From assembly GCA_016169945.1 (NCBI GenBank), contig JADLSH010000185.1:861920-925919 (forward strand): a DNA stretch of 64,000 nucleotides. The letters are read 5' to 3'. Numbering within the stretch: the first letter of the stretch is position 1; each line of letters starts with the position of its first letter. The position numbers were made by a program, and so were the translations under genes. Under the pieces are notes generated by a model, which made no database searches, was not told where the DNA came from, and saw only the letters and a list, made by a program, of their open reading frames with translations. Positions 34,580-45,597 of this stretch are shown piece by piece. Source of the stretch: Trachythela sp. YZ-2020 (taxonomy: Eukaryota; Cnidaria; Anthozoa; Malacalcyonacea; Clavulariidae).

Positions 34580-35351
34580 GTTATATTTCCCAGTAGTTTG
34601 ATCCTATAAAGCATTTAAGCATATCTTTTCCATTCCAAGTCTGGGAAAGATGGCGAGCGGATGGATTTTTTCACGCTCCGTATTTTTTATACTTTTTCTT
34701 ACTCTATACGAGGATAGAGGAAACGAAAGTCGACTCCCTAACGTTCATAAAGATTTCTTCTAGCACTGGGAAGATTAATTTGCTCGAAATTTCACGAATG
34801 CTAGCGAACATTTGGCAGGATATTAGTCGAATTTGAACTTGAGTACAACAACACAAGAATTTCGCATTGCTGATAGCCTATACCAGGAGGGGATGAAGAC
34901 AGAAATTGACCTCCTAACAGTATGGGAAGTACTTTTGGCTTTAGGAAGAGACCCTTGACTGAACGTTCAACATTATTGGTGAAAATCTTGCCGAGAAACT
35001 ATCTGAACTTGAATTTGAACTTGAGTGTAATAAAACAAGAAATCTGCAATATTAATTATGCGCATAACATGTACACTGAACCATCAAATGAAGCGACACT
35101 GCGACTAATCGGCGCAATAAATCACTCATTCTATTTAGCAAAGAAATACAAAGGTTGTGATCTAACCGTGTTTCTATCCAAAACTCCTCGAACTCGGTTT
35201 TCTCATCAAAGCTGAAACAACCAGGGGCGGATCTAGAAAGATCTAGTCAAAAAATTTTGGTTCCACTACCCCAGGGGAGGAGCATATTTTTTCGGTGGGA
35301 AGAGGAGCGCCATTGTTTTTAGCTAGGCAATAAAATGACTGTTTCGCCCCA
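34580..35351. other. Sequence with unassigned repeat fragments
   Basis: 34922-35215 has an open frame that I cannot assign. At 35226 a hAT-like tip (caggggcggatc) has no partner in the window. Confidence 0.4.
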
Positions 35352-35356
35352 TATCA

Positions 35357-35497
35357 TGTAGCCTGCTTGCAGACGAAAAACGGAAAACGTCACTTTCCAG
35401 AATTTGGAAGGTGAATTCTGATTGGATGAGGGAAAAATAGCAGAACTCGTTCTGGCGCTCGGTTCAGCAGACGTTTGTTTTCTGCGAGCAGGCTACA
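35357..35497. mobile_element. 141-bp MITE with a 5-bp target duplication
   Basis: Inverted ends tgtagcctgcttgcag and tgtagcctgctcgcag (one mismatch in 16), flanked by tatca on both sides (35352-35356 and 35498-35502). The interior is non-coding. Confidence 0.8.
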
Positions 35498-35502
35498 TAT
35501 CA

Positions 35503-36140
35503 CGGCTCATCAGCATGCCTAGGAAACACAATTTGCCATATATTATGCTTCTAGATATCGTATTACAAACAGCGTAACACCAAACCATGCGGTCAAAGAC
35601 TCAAAATTTCGACATAACAATTTGTGTTAATACTCTTGTGTAGTATTAATATTTGGTTCGGTCGATAAAAATACATCCGCAATACCTTGGCTGATACAAA
35701 TATTACAACAAATGCCAATATAACGACTATATAATAATATAACTGACCTTTTGACCAACCGCAAATATATGCTAAATTTGCTAATTCAGCCAAGCGGCTT
35801 TTAATACCGGCGTGAAATAGACACACTTTGAACTTAGTAATACTCAGTAATAGTATTAGTATCACACTATGAAGTATAAACTAATATAAATATAATCTAT
35901 TTTAATACCTTATCGCTGTACACTTCTTATTTTTCGACGAGCAACCTGAGTATGAACAGTTCTGCGCCAAATCTCTCGACAGACTGATATCGATTATCGG
36001 TGTCATTGATAGCATCTAAAAGCTCTTGGACAGATCTTGTATCCAAAGCGTGCATTATACTCCATACTCAAACCAATTTGAACCTTTGCGGTCAAGTAGC
36101 AATCAGAAAGACTTTATTTTCATTTCGTATTGACTGAAGA
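35503..36140. other. Sequence without a recognised feature
   Basis: A minus-strand frame at 35593-35865 contains a hydrophobic run but looks like an AT-rich chance frame. Confidence 0.4.
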
Positions 36141-36203
36141 CTGCTGAATACACCAAGGAGCGACTGCTGAATACAGAATACCCCAAGGAGCGAATTAGTC
36201 AAG

Positions 36204-38343
36204 ATGAGCCAAACAATTGAGGCAATGAGAAAGGACAAAATTTCTTTAACCAGCCAATCAGAAAGCTCGAATATTGCCCAAATGAGTCAGACCCCCGCAA
36301 ACTTTAGTCAAAATGCAAGTGGACCAATCAAATGCCTAGAATCCGCCTCAGATTACCCTAAACTCAAGCAGATAACCGTTATTTTGACTTTTTTACTGCA
36401 GGCTCGGCCGCTGCACGAAATTGATAACTGGAGTATTTTTGAATATTAAGTACTTCCCTGTCGCTGCATGAAATATTAAAACTGACTATGTATTTTTATA
36501 TCTGCGCAATTTTTACCTTAGTCGCGCGACCAGTTTGATTACCCCTAGATCCGCACTGAAAACAACTAACCGGCTATGTTCCTACTATACCTGCTCAAGT
36601 GAATCTCGCCGGATCCTATTACGCTGTGAACACATATCAGAAAATCCTGGTCCTATTACTAAACAGAAATCAGTTAATTGCGACAAATACGAAAAGACGG
36701 TTAAATCAATGCCATATTAAGTGTCTAAATATCAAATCAGCGAATAGTGATTGGATATGCCCTCAATGTGTAGGATCAGTTCTCCTTTTCCATGGTTGTT
36801 CTGATGCAAATATATTCGATGAAGGACTCGACATAACTGAATATAACACAACACCCGAACAAACATCCCTGGAAAATCTTCATATACTGCAAGAACAATC
36901 CAATAACGTTCGAGTCATGCACCTAAACACCCAAAGTATGGCCTCGACATTCAATAAACTGTTAGCAACAATACATTTTTATCCTACTGGATATTATAAC
37001 GTTAAGTGAGACCTGGTTAAAGGATAATCCTGCGCTATAATGTGGCCATACCTGATATACTACAGTTATCCAAAATAGAGAATCAATAAGAGGCAGTGTT
37101 GGTGCTTATATCCGTGTGTCTATTAAGTTTAAACGCCAGAAAGATATCGAAAACCTTCAACCTGATCTTGAACACCTTTGGTTGGAAATCCCGGGCAAGA
37201 ATAAATATAGCCGAGCACATATTGGAATCATGTACAGATCTGCGCGCATCATAAGCTCCTCTGACTGGCTACAAAGGCTGGAAGTTTTTCTTAGCCACAT
37301 TACAGTCACTTGGGATGGCTTGCTATATTGACAGGATATATGAACTTTGATATGTTACAGCCCTCAAACACGCTTACCAAACAATATCTGACAATCTTGG
37401 ATATATTTGACTTGAAGCAAGTGATTGATAAACCTACTCGTCTGACAAAAAGGTCTAAGACATTAATTGCCCACATACTGACTAATGCTCCACAGATAAT
37501 TACTTATACTGGTATACTGCCCTGCTCAATAATCAGTGACCATGATGGAATTTACGCTTGTGTTAACGTGCGTGCATCGCGTTTCAGCCTCGGTACAAGT
37601 ACATTAGAAATATAAAAGTTTAATGAAAAAGCCTTTCTATAAGATTTCTCCACCCTTCCTCTGTCAGTCATAGATTACAATGATGACCCTGACGACCACT
37701 TACAGACCGTTAATTAACTTTTTAGAGAATGTTTGGAGATAAATGCTCCTCTCAGAAGAGTCCGCACCACATGTCCTCCGGCTCTGTGGATAAAGTCCCC
37801 TTAATACAAGATCTTCAACATCAAAGAGACACCTTACGACAAGAAGCGCACAGTACAAACTCAGACGAAAGCTGGTGTAAATTTCGAGCTGTTAGGAACA
37901 AGCTTAAAGTGGCTATAAGAACTGCACGTAAAACTTTAATCGAGACGGCCCTGTCTTCAAAGAGATCACGTGATGTATGGCGCATTATCCACAGGATCCT
38001 TAAACCTAATCCGAAGCCACTCCACATGGATCCTGACATTTTCAACACTCACGTTGTCACCACTGCCCAGAGGACATTCAAAACGTCAGCGATTCCGATT
38101 TAACAACTTATCAAGTATATTGATAACTTTCCTGACCCTCATTCAGCCAAGCCTGGTTTCCATCTCAAACCAGTTGTACGTGAAGATATTCTGAGTGCTA
38201 TTAAATGCTTACGATCCGACTGCTCAACTGGCGGAGACCAAATAGTAGTAACATTTGTAAAGTTGACTGCTGACTACTTAGCTGGTCCTTTGATGAACAT
38301 TATTAATATCTGTATTGAGAATAATCAATTCCCTAAACACTAA
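36204..38343 (+). mobile_element. CR1/L2-type LINE, 3'-truncated, with 2A-like and PHD-like N-terminus
   Basis: In order: a leader with a duplicated ctgctgaataca block (about 36140-36195); a serine-rich frame (36204-36449); a 2A-like motif ending NPGP (36643-36654); a PHD-like zinc-finger end (WICPQC, about 36755); endonuclease sequence (HLNTQSM near 36920; SDHDG near 37535); a linker; and the start of reverse transcriptase (DCSTGGDQI, NQFPKH near 38230-38340). The copy then stops abruptly before the catalytic FADD box. Frames are broken several times. Loss of the 3' end is unusual for a LINE copy, which is normally 5'-truncated. Confidence 0.75.
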
Positions 38344-38958
38344 ATATCGAAAAAGTTGCAAAACCCCATTGGCTTAAAATATACGTCAGAATGCCATTAA
38401 ATTACAAAAGAATGATGATATAAAATACCAGTGCGAAAATCAATTTCTCAATAAAATGCGCTCGAAAAACTTGTGAGTTTAGTCTAAACATTTGAGAGTC
38501 GCACTAAAAGGAATATATCTTGAGTCCTTACATATTAATTTGTCATAAGAATTAAATTAAACAACACATGAAAATCAATTTAACATTATTTTTATTAATA
38601 AGTTTAAAAATATAAATTCTGAACTCCAGTATTTGGATGCTTACTTTAAATTATGTTTTTGTGTTTTTGCACCATTTCTTATGCAGTTTCCCCCCTTCAA
38701 TTTCAACTCACAAGCCTGCTCTCACCAGTCCTCAGCCACATCACTCACATCTCAGCGGGCTATGAGAGCGTTTCTCCGCTCGGGTTTAAAGCGCACAGGT
38801 TTTGTCATATCTATCTTCCATATATCAGTAACCGTGGGAGTTACCCCCTAAGCCCCATCTACTAATGCGGCCTGAACGAGTAGGTCTGATAGGCATAATT
38901 TGAACTATTAATCTCTAATATTTGTCTTCAAATGGTTTTTGGTTTAAAGAGAAATGCC

Positions 38959-39490
38959 TTAACCGTTGGTGGCCAAAAAATATTGGAGACTTATACAATA
39001 AGCTGTGTAACAACACCCTGAAAAATCCACGGTTAGGCCCCACAAATCTACTACACGTTCAGAAGGGCTTACATCATCCATAAACGTCACAGAGATTTTA
39101 TGACATGGAACAAATCTAATGCAATCTAGAGCTCGCTTCGCACTATCGAAGATGTTGGTACGGAGAACATTAAACATAGTACTAACATTTACTTGCTGAG
39201 CTAATTCTAAGGACAAAGCTTTCAAAGAGGGGATATTTGAACATGATCGTCATCCTTATTGGGCACAAACATTTCTACTGGATCATCAGAATTAATTTCT
39301 TCATTCCTATCGATAGTTCCCCATATTGATCATCAACAATAAGAAATGAATCATACTGTACCTGTTGTCAACATTTTCCATTTCCAATGCCAAAGCAATG
39401 GCGGCATTCGTCTCAATTTGCTCAGTCTGCTCTGGCTTTGTGTTGGATAAAGTACAAACCAACAACATGTTTCTGGGTCTTAATCATAGA
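38959..39490 (-). pseudogene. HECT E3 ligase-like (G2E3-like) gene relic
   Basis: Exon-like pieces on the minus strand: ETNAAIALALEMENVDN (about 39490-39365) ending at a GTACAG donor-like site, then DDPVEMFVPNKDDD, and after a frameshift an 88-codon frame (39225-38959). The last contains FNVLRTNIFDSAKRAL and KISVTFMDD. They match the start of the HECT-like region in invertebrate G2E3-type proteins, where a GAVDxGGPTREF segment follows; here it is degraded to RVVDLWGLTVDF. The catalytic cysteine region is absent. Probably a dead copy of a multigene family. Confidence 0.5.
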
Positions 39491-39499
39491 TCGATGGCG

Positions 39500-40230
39500 T
39501 ACGACCTTTCAATTTTGCCTTAACTTAAATTGAGTGGACTTTCATTATTATCACTCTAATTTTAACTATAAAATGCTTCTTTTAATAGCGAAATTTTATA
39601 GGTATACAAATCTGTTCAGAGTACAAAAGGTCATAGCTTTCTATGGTTTCTACTTCACTCTTGTTGTTAGATTTCAGTTTATCAAATGCGGCTTACAGCA
39701 GTTCCTTCCTATCACATCACTTCTCCGCCCTTTCATAAATGTTTAAACATTTGTAATTATTCAGTTCAACAACTTACTGATATTCTATGTCTATGAATAT
39801 GATAATATTTTTGAACTATTGTTTGTACAAACGGCGAGCGGTTGCTGCATGCACGTATTTCTAGTTTGATAATTGACACATACATTCGATGTTATTTTTG
39901 TCCAGGCATTCATCATTTGTATCTTTTTGACACATCTCCTCATGCAGCTGTTTAATTTTTTGGAATCCTAAAATTCTACTAGATGTATACGTGCGAGCAG
40001 GTTGGTAAACTTACTTGTTGTTCCAGAGCCTACATTTGCTTTATTGATTTGAACCACATATTTGACAAAACTTCTACGATGTCAGCCAATAATGTTGAAC
40101 AACCGCCATGTTTACGCTTATTGTATGTGGCCGCGGCAAAAGGTGCGAAATGATAAATTTTGATGACTTTTTATTTTATCATTTTAAACCACGAATATAA
40201 TACAAAAAAGTCAAACAGCAACGACTTCCT
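39500..40230. other. AT-rich sequence with a dispersed repeat
   Basis: 39795-39880 is related to 63705-63785 (see the repeat entry). Otherwise no gene is visible. Confidence 0.5.
39795..39880. repeat. Dispersed repeat, copy 1
   Basis: Shares tatttttgaactat, then ggcgag and gttgctgcatgca, with 63705-63785 in the same orientation. No ends could be defined. Confidence 0.55.
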
Positions 40231-40235
40231 TGGCA

Positions 40236-40525
40236 TTACGAATGGTAGATTGTAATAAGCAAACAATGATTTCGAAATGAAGGGACAATAAGACCGAAGA
40301 AATTGATAGATAACGATAGGTAAAAAGCTATCCAATGTGTTTCAAAACCGAGACTGATATCGAAGACAACGAAAGAGACTTGTTTATAGTAGAAGTTCGG
40401 GGCCTGTTCTTTGTTAATAAAGAACTGGTTTCCTTCATCTTTCGGTAGAATATAATTGACGTTCGCATTCAACGATGAAACATTAGAGACAAATTGGCCT
40501 ATGCGGGCAATTTCGGTGTTGAGAA
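40236..40525 (-). CDS. Possible exon with a hydrophobic segment, unknown
   Basis: A minus-strand reading preceded by an AG acceptor (tttaaaag at 40526) runs about 97 codons to a stop at 40236. It contains VNYILPKDEGNQFFINKEQA and then a hydrophobic tail (WIAFYLSLSINFFGLIVPSF). It follows the LDL-receptor exon on the same strand, but the splice phases do not match, so it is probably not its next exon. Not recognised; it may be a chance frame. Confidence 0.25.
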
Positions 40526-40663
40526 TCTTTTAAATTTCAATTTACATTACCAAAAATACATAGCTAAATAAAAAGGACCAGTCCTAGATTGAAATAAAAA
40601 TATCTCTATTTCAAGTCAAGTGTTTGTTTTGATAAATCACTTCTTTAAGTGCAAAACACTTAC

Positions 40664-41042
40664 CCCACGATGGGATCCACAGCTATCAAGTATGGATTAT
40701 CAGTGTTGATCAGCACCCTGCCATCTTTGCCGTCTAAAGTCGCCACGTGAATCTTATTTCCATTCTCATCGCTCCAGAATATACGGCGTCCTATCCAATC
40801 AATTGTTAGACGTGCATTCGCGTCAACATTTTCCACAGCAATTTCTTTACCAGTACCGTCATAACTAGCCCGATAAATGCGTTCTTTTTCGGTAAAGTAC
40901 ATTTTCTTACCCACCGTATCAATGTCCAACCCAAAACTATTTTCGAGTCCAGAGATGAGGTCTGCTGAATCACGTGTCTTCAAATCAATTGCTTGGATTT
41001 CACTGCGGGTGCGGCAAATTATGTACGGCTCAGGGTAGAGAC
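40664..41042 (-). CDS. Internal exon of an LDL-receptor/LRP-family protein (YWTD propeller)
   Basis: The exon is bounded by a TTTTACAG acceptor (41043) and a GTAAGT donor (40663) and is open throughout. It encodes the first blades of a YWTD beta-propeller: EPYIICRTRSEIQAIDL, FGLDIDTVGKKMYFTEKERI, then LTIDWIGRRIFWSDENGNKI, and finally NPYLIAVDPIVG just before the next blade. Starting at EPY..., it corresponds to the domain edge that usually follows an EGF module. This family contains endocytic and signalling receptors (LDLR, LRP). The exon starts with two bases of a split codon and ends with two bases of another. It is the clearest host gene in the window. No neighbouring exon was found, so the introns are long. 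Confidence 0.85.
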
Positions 41043-42530
41043 CTGTAAAAATTTAATGTCAAATGTATGTCAAATAGATTTGTGTTGCAGAAATTTTAAG
41101 TATGTTATAACCCTTTATTACACAATAGAATTATCACCAATATCAATAGAAGTTTGACCCGTCCTACGCATAAATATGTTATAGTTGAACAAATGAAATA
41201 ATTATTTGGCACTGCAGCTAAAGATATAGGGTTAACAACGTTGCTATGACTCGTTTCCCACTTTTAGTGCAGTTATATTTTAGCTGAATGTCTCTATGTG
41301 TGGCAATGTAGAGTGCAGCTATTTTCGAAAATGTCGGTGAATTCTTGTAAGTGACGACTTGTAAAGTCTTTGGTCAGTTTTGACTCACGGATGCTCGAGA
41401 TGCGCAGGACCCTTTGCTAGGCATATTATGCTATAACTTGCACTACTCATTCACACATTATCTATTTTATATTCCTCCGGCATGCATTGCCCGCACATCT
41501 TTTTCAATAATAACCTATGAAGCCGCTCTCGAATGCCTCGAGGGTTTGATTTTTAGCATATGTTTAATATGACATCTACTTTTCATTCTCTCTCACTGCG
41601 TTCATCCGAACGAAAAATATTTTATCAATTCGGCATACCTGATAAAACAACATGTTTTACAAAGGCAAGCCTGCTCTGACAGACAAGAATGTAGGCAACA
41701 AATATATTTGAGATTTTGCTACCTTTACAAGATATTATCGTAATTACTCAACACATCCCTTATACAGACTGTACATTCTCCATGCCAGATTCGCTAGGCA
41801 ATTGCGCTTTTAGAGGACGATTACTTGAGTATAGAATATCGTTTAACACCAGTCACATAATTATGACTTTTGTTGTTAATGTTCACGTCTGTATTTTTGT
41901 TGAATTTGTTTGATCACAGATGTACTGTACATACCAAAATGTATCAGGTTATAATACTAGGCCGTGAATTTGCATGCTATATAAACATGCAGTTCTAGAA
42001 TTTAATTCTATGTTTAATCGGTTCATGTTCTATCAGGGACCGCGGAGCATTTTTTGTGTTGGGGGGGGGCTAAAGATCACCGAGGGCGCAGTGACTCTAA
42101 TATCGAGGCGCGAGACCTTGAGTGTGGTTTGGGGGCATGGTCCCAAAAATGTTTAAATTTACAGTCTCTAAAAGGCCATTTCATGCACTTTGGTGGAACA
42201 TTTATGAGCAATGTCACAATAATTATTTCCAAATATTTGGTTGAACGAAAAACTGCTGACCACGAAACATACCGATCTTATCTACGCAACGAATCATTGT
42301 GTACTGCCAGGACTGAGTTCGAGGAAGATAATAAAGTGCCTAATTTAATATCTAGACGTAGCAGAGATCTTGTATGTATAATATTTTCTTCAGTTTAACT
42401 TCATACGATTGTAAAAAATACAAAATGTTTAACTATGTCTATTCTAATAGAAATCACAAGAAGTATGACAAATTAATGGGGGGAGGGGGGCTAAAGCCCC
42501 CTAATGACCAGGTGCAAGGCGTTTCTATGT
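41043..42530. other. Probable intron sequence with a partial hAT-like element
   Basis: Upstream of the LDL-receptor exon on its strand. At 42037 a hAT-like tip (cagggaccgcggagc) is followed by a G-run and gctaaag, and a related ggggctaaagccccct lies near 42488. I could not pair the ends or find a duplication. Confidence 0.4.
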
Positions 42531-42534
42531 TTTT

Positions 42535-42960
42535 GTAAGTGTTTTCAATGTTTCTTTTAGAGGAGGAGAGGTTGGAGATGCTTGTAGGAGGTAGAATTTT
42601 ACAGTTTCCATAGTTTAACTAGTCGGGTGAAGTAGGGCGCTTTTAATGTGTTGGATTTGCGGAAGGGGACTTTAAGGGCGAGGGAAGGATTTTAACAGAA
42701 GCGAGTGCGACCTTTGCTGGAAAAAGAGACAAAGGTATTGACGTCCAAATCTGTGCTGCCATAAATTGCGTTGAAGAAGAACACCAAATCAGTAGTCTCT
42801 CTCTCATAGCAGAAGGGGAATAAATTCAGAATTATCAGACGTTGTTGGTATGTTAGTTCCCCACGCTTGGAATTTAGTATCCATGCGTTGGCTCTTATCT
42901 GGACGCTTTCACTCTGGATCTGAGTTTACGGTGTGTGGAGAGCAGACTTCAGTTGCGTAA
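42535..42960 (-). mobile_element. LINE (CR1/L2-type) reverse-transcriptase C-terminal fragment
   Basis: On the minus strand, in shifting frames, runs the conserved end of a CR1/L2 ORF2. The order is a LLxFxYER segment, FFNAIxG-like, LDVN, SFSSKxRTR-like, LKVPxxK and LVKLWK, followed by a Leu/Ser-rich SFKRNIK end. Sequence upstream (43308-43024) has an open frame (KWFGQKNWEAAYVTV) that may or may not belong. No catalytic box remains. Confidence 0.5.
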
Positions 42961-43329
42961 CTTAATTAAGACTTAACGAGCATTTGATACAGCGTACTGT
43001 GTTGTTACTCAATAGAGGGCAAGTTAGTTTGAGCAGTCCAAGCATCTTATTCGTTTTACCAGTGATTTTGTAGACAGCGTCAAGTCCAAGTTGCTAAACA
43101 AAGAAAACCCAGTGGGAAAATCTGGAACGTGTATCCATCCCATGTTACAGCAAAATTTCTTGGAGTATAAAAGAGAACTTGTTGCTTGATTGGAAATTTT
43201 GTAGTATCTCACTGTAACGTACGCTGCTTCCCAATTCTTCTGTCCAAACCATTTAGCTATTTCTTTTACAAACTCTGTGCAATCAGGATGTTTCTGCATT
43301 ATTGGCATGGTTCTCTGTCTTTTCTCCGC

Positions 43330-43650
43330 TTCTACTATGTTATCAATTCATGCCCACTGGCTTCTCTGTAGACCTACAGGTCTCCTTTTCTTTCAGTTAT
43401 TATTTTTCTTTTCCGATCTACCGATGTCAATGCATGGACATCGGCTCTTCTCTAGATCTACTGATCTCAATTCATGAACGTTACATCAGCTTTTCTCTAA
43501 ATATACTGATATCTCAAATTCATGCATATCTCAAATTCAGCTTTCTCTAGACTTTACTGATCTCTATATCTACTTATCTGAATTCATGCACATCAACTTT
43601 TCCCTGTTGTAATTGATCTCAAATCATGCACATCTGGCCAATTAATTGTC
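43330..43650. repeat. Degenerate tandem repeat, about 55-60 bp period
   Basis: Units with ctctagatctactgatctca, then attcatg, cacatc and a T-rich end, recur five or six times with many changes. Confidence 0.55.
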
Positions 43651-44326
43651 ATTCATGCCTTGTATAGGCTTGTATACAATTGATATGGAATTCAATGTTA
43701 TTCCAAAATGTTATTCCAAAATTATGTTTGTATCATGGTTGTACCGCTCCATCGATTGATTGTATAATAGACCCATAAATTGATATGCCTGTTAACTACA
43801 CGGTATTGATTATTGTAATCCATGAGTGAGCTCAATTAAAAGTCAACTGTTCTGGTGAAAGTATGTTGTGACAACCTAGTCCTAACCGTATTGTATTAGC
43901 CGTGCTCTTCTTGCATAACCATGTCTACCAGTGATTGGGAATCAACGTTTTTTGTTGACCATTGTATTTCCATTTCAAAATCCAACTTCCAATAAACGAA
44001 ATCGTAATATCTTGGTATATTTACTCCGAAATTCCAAACAGAATCAATGTACATCCGATTCACAAAAATATTTCGATACGGCATATCCATTTTAGAAAAA
44101 CAATATTCTAACATTCTTTAAGTTCTTCAACTTAAACGTTTGTTAGAGGCATTTGTGTTCTTTTGTAGATATCATACAGTATTAGTCCTTTGTTGTTGAA
44201 AAGCTAAACTCTCGCAGCGACTGGTAGATAATGTACAGTTCAGGATCTCTTACTTCCAAGAATCTTTCTCCGCAAAATTGTAATACCTCTAATTGTTAGT
44301 CAATTAACACCGTGGTATGTCTTATA

Positions 44327-44498
44327 CAGGGTGTCTCAAAAAAACTGCTACCCTTAGAAATTAGAGGCTTTAGAAAAAGCCTCGATTTTGTACACTTGGG
44401 AATTTAAAATTGCTTATTTGCTTCTAATTGCATGCAAATATGCCAGACAAAGCGAAATTTCTAAAGCCTCTAATTTCTAAGGGTATAGAGACACCCTG
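44327..44498. mobile_element. Tc1/mariner-like MITE with TA duplication
   Basis: Ends cagggtgtctc on both strands, flanked by TA (44325-44326 and 44499-44500). Just inside, about 35 bp further are inverted repeats (acccttagaaattagaggct). At 172 bp it is non-coding and almost a palindrome. A lone half of a related element (tacagggtgtccccaaaaaa) starts at 44567. Confidence 0.85.
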
Positions 44499-44633
44499 TA
44501 TACTGTCCTATTGTTTTGGTGCAGACAATTATTTGTGGTCCAGGACATCCAGTCTTAAGTAACAATATACAGGGTGTCCCCAAAAAAGTGACACTATAGA
44601 AATTATCTCATTGTTCTTAAACTGTTTAAGGAA

Positions 44634-44685
44634 GGAACATTGCACTATTCTCACGCAATATTGCGCGACAATAGTGCAATGTTCC
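44634..44685. repeat. 16-bp perfect hairpin
   Basis: ggaacattgcactatt and its reverse complement are separated by 20 bp that include the palindrome gcaatattgc. It follows the lone half-MITE at 44567 and may be what is left of its other end. Confidence 0.7.
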
Positions 44686-45343
44686 TCGCAAGAGAACATC
44701 CGGTTTGACTGTAATTATAGGAGCCAAGATATACTGTTAAGACACTACCGTTAACCACAAATGATGCGTATTAACCATTTATTTCCAAGGCTAGTCCCCA
44801 CGAATATGCCACTGAGAAAACTTGTTCACAATCTCTCATATTGAAGCAAATGACAAAATAAAAATGTTCTCCAAATAGAAACTCCCAATCAATCTCCCAA
44901 TCTCCAACTGCCATCAATCTCCCAATGATGTACTGACATAGCTTTGTATTTATTCTCAACCTACCGTGTAATCAACGGGTGTTGCTTAAGGACGCGGAAA
45001 TGACTATTTTGGAATTTTCGCCGCGTGGGCGCAATAACTCCTAACCAGTGAGCTCCATATATATCTGGAGTACGACCTTCTAATGTTCTGCCAATAGGAA
45101 AAGTGAACGCAAGATGGCGGCAATTGACGTCCAAACTCATGAAGGTCATAAATAGTTTTTATACCATTTTTTCTAGCTATCTTTTTTTCTAAGAGATCAT
45201 ATCGCTAATCAAATTTTTAGTTCATGACACTAAAATTTTTACTTTCATATTGGTGCTCACGGTTCCTAGAGGCAAATGTCAGTAACCATATGCAGATTGC
45301 AGAACGAATGCTTGTATTCTTCAACAACGATAAATTTTATTCT

Positions 45344-45425
45344 ACGGATAGACCTTATGCAAAATGACGTCTCAATGCTTGAAGCGCACGGTGAATACTG
45401 GTCTTAAATATCGCGGCGAAAATAT
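45344..45425 (+). promoter_or_regulatory. Promoter-like repeat upstream of P1
   Basis: An 80-bp segment (gatagaccttatgcaaaatg, then acgtc, cttgaagcgc and gcgaaaatatttt) recurs inverted at 58218-58300. In both places a gene start follows: here the 5' exon of P1, there the short relic at 57960-58200. A shared promoter module is inferred. Confidence 0.4.
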
Positions 45426-45597
45426 TTTATTGTGTAAGTAGCTTTTGCGGAGAGAACTTTACAGAATATATTTGGGACAAATTTCGGTAAGTGCATATTT
45501 TTTGTCAATTTAAGATGTATTAACATGAAGTATTGCAAGGGGTAACCATAGCAACTTGAATTTTTTAGTATTATTTTTTGAAAACAATTATTTAGAT

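Noticed and set aside
35226..35330. hAT-like tip caggggcggatc
   Set aside because: No partner end within the window.
40236..41042. Joining the 40236-40525 reading to the LDL-receptor exon
   Set aside because: The donor phase of 40664 and the acceptor phase at 40525 do not give an open reading frame.
42037..42510. hAT-like element starting cagggaccgcggagc
   Set aside because: No matching right tip or 8-bp duplication could be found; kept only as a note.
43896..44114. 72-codon minus-strand frame
   Set aside because: Reads like protein in part but has no splice sites, motif or neighbour to support it.
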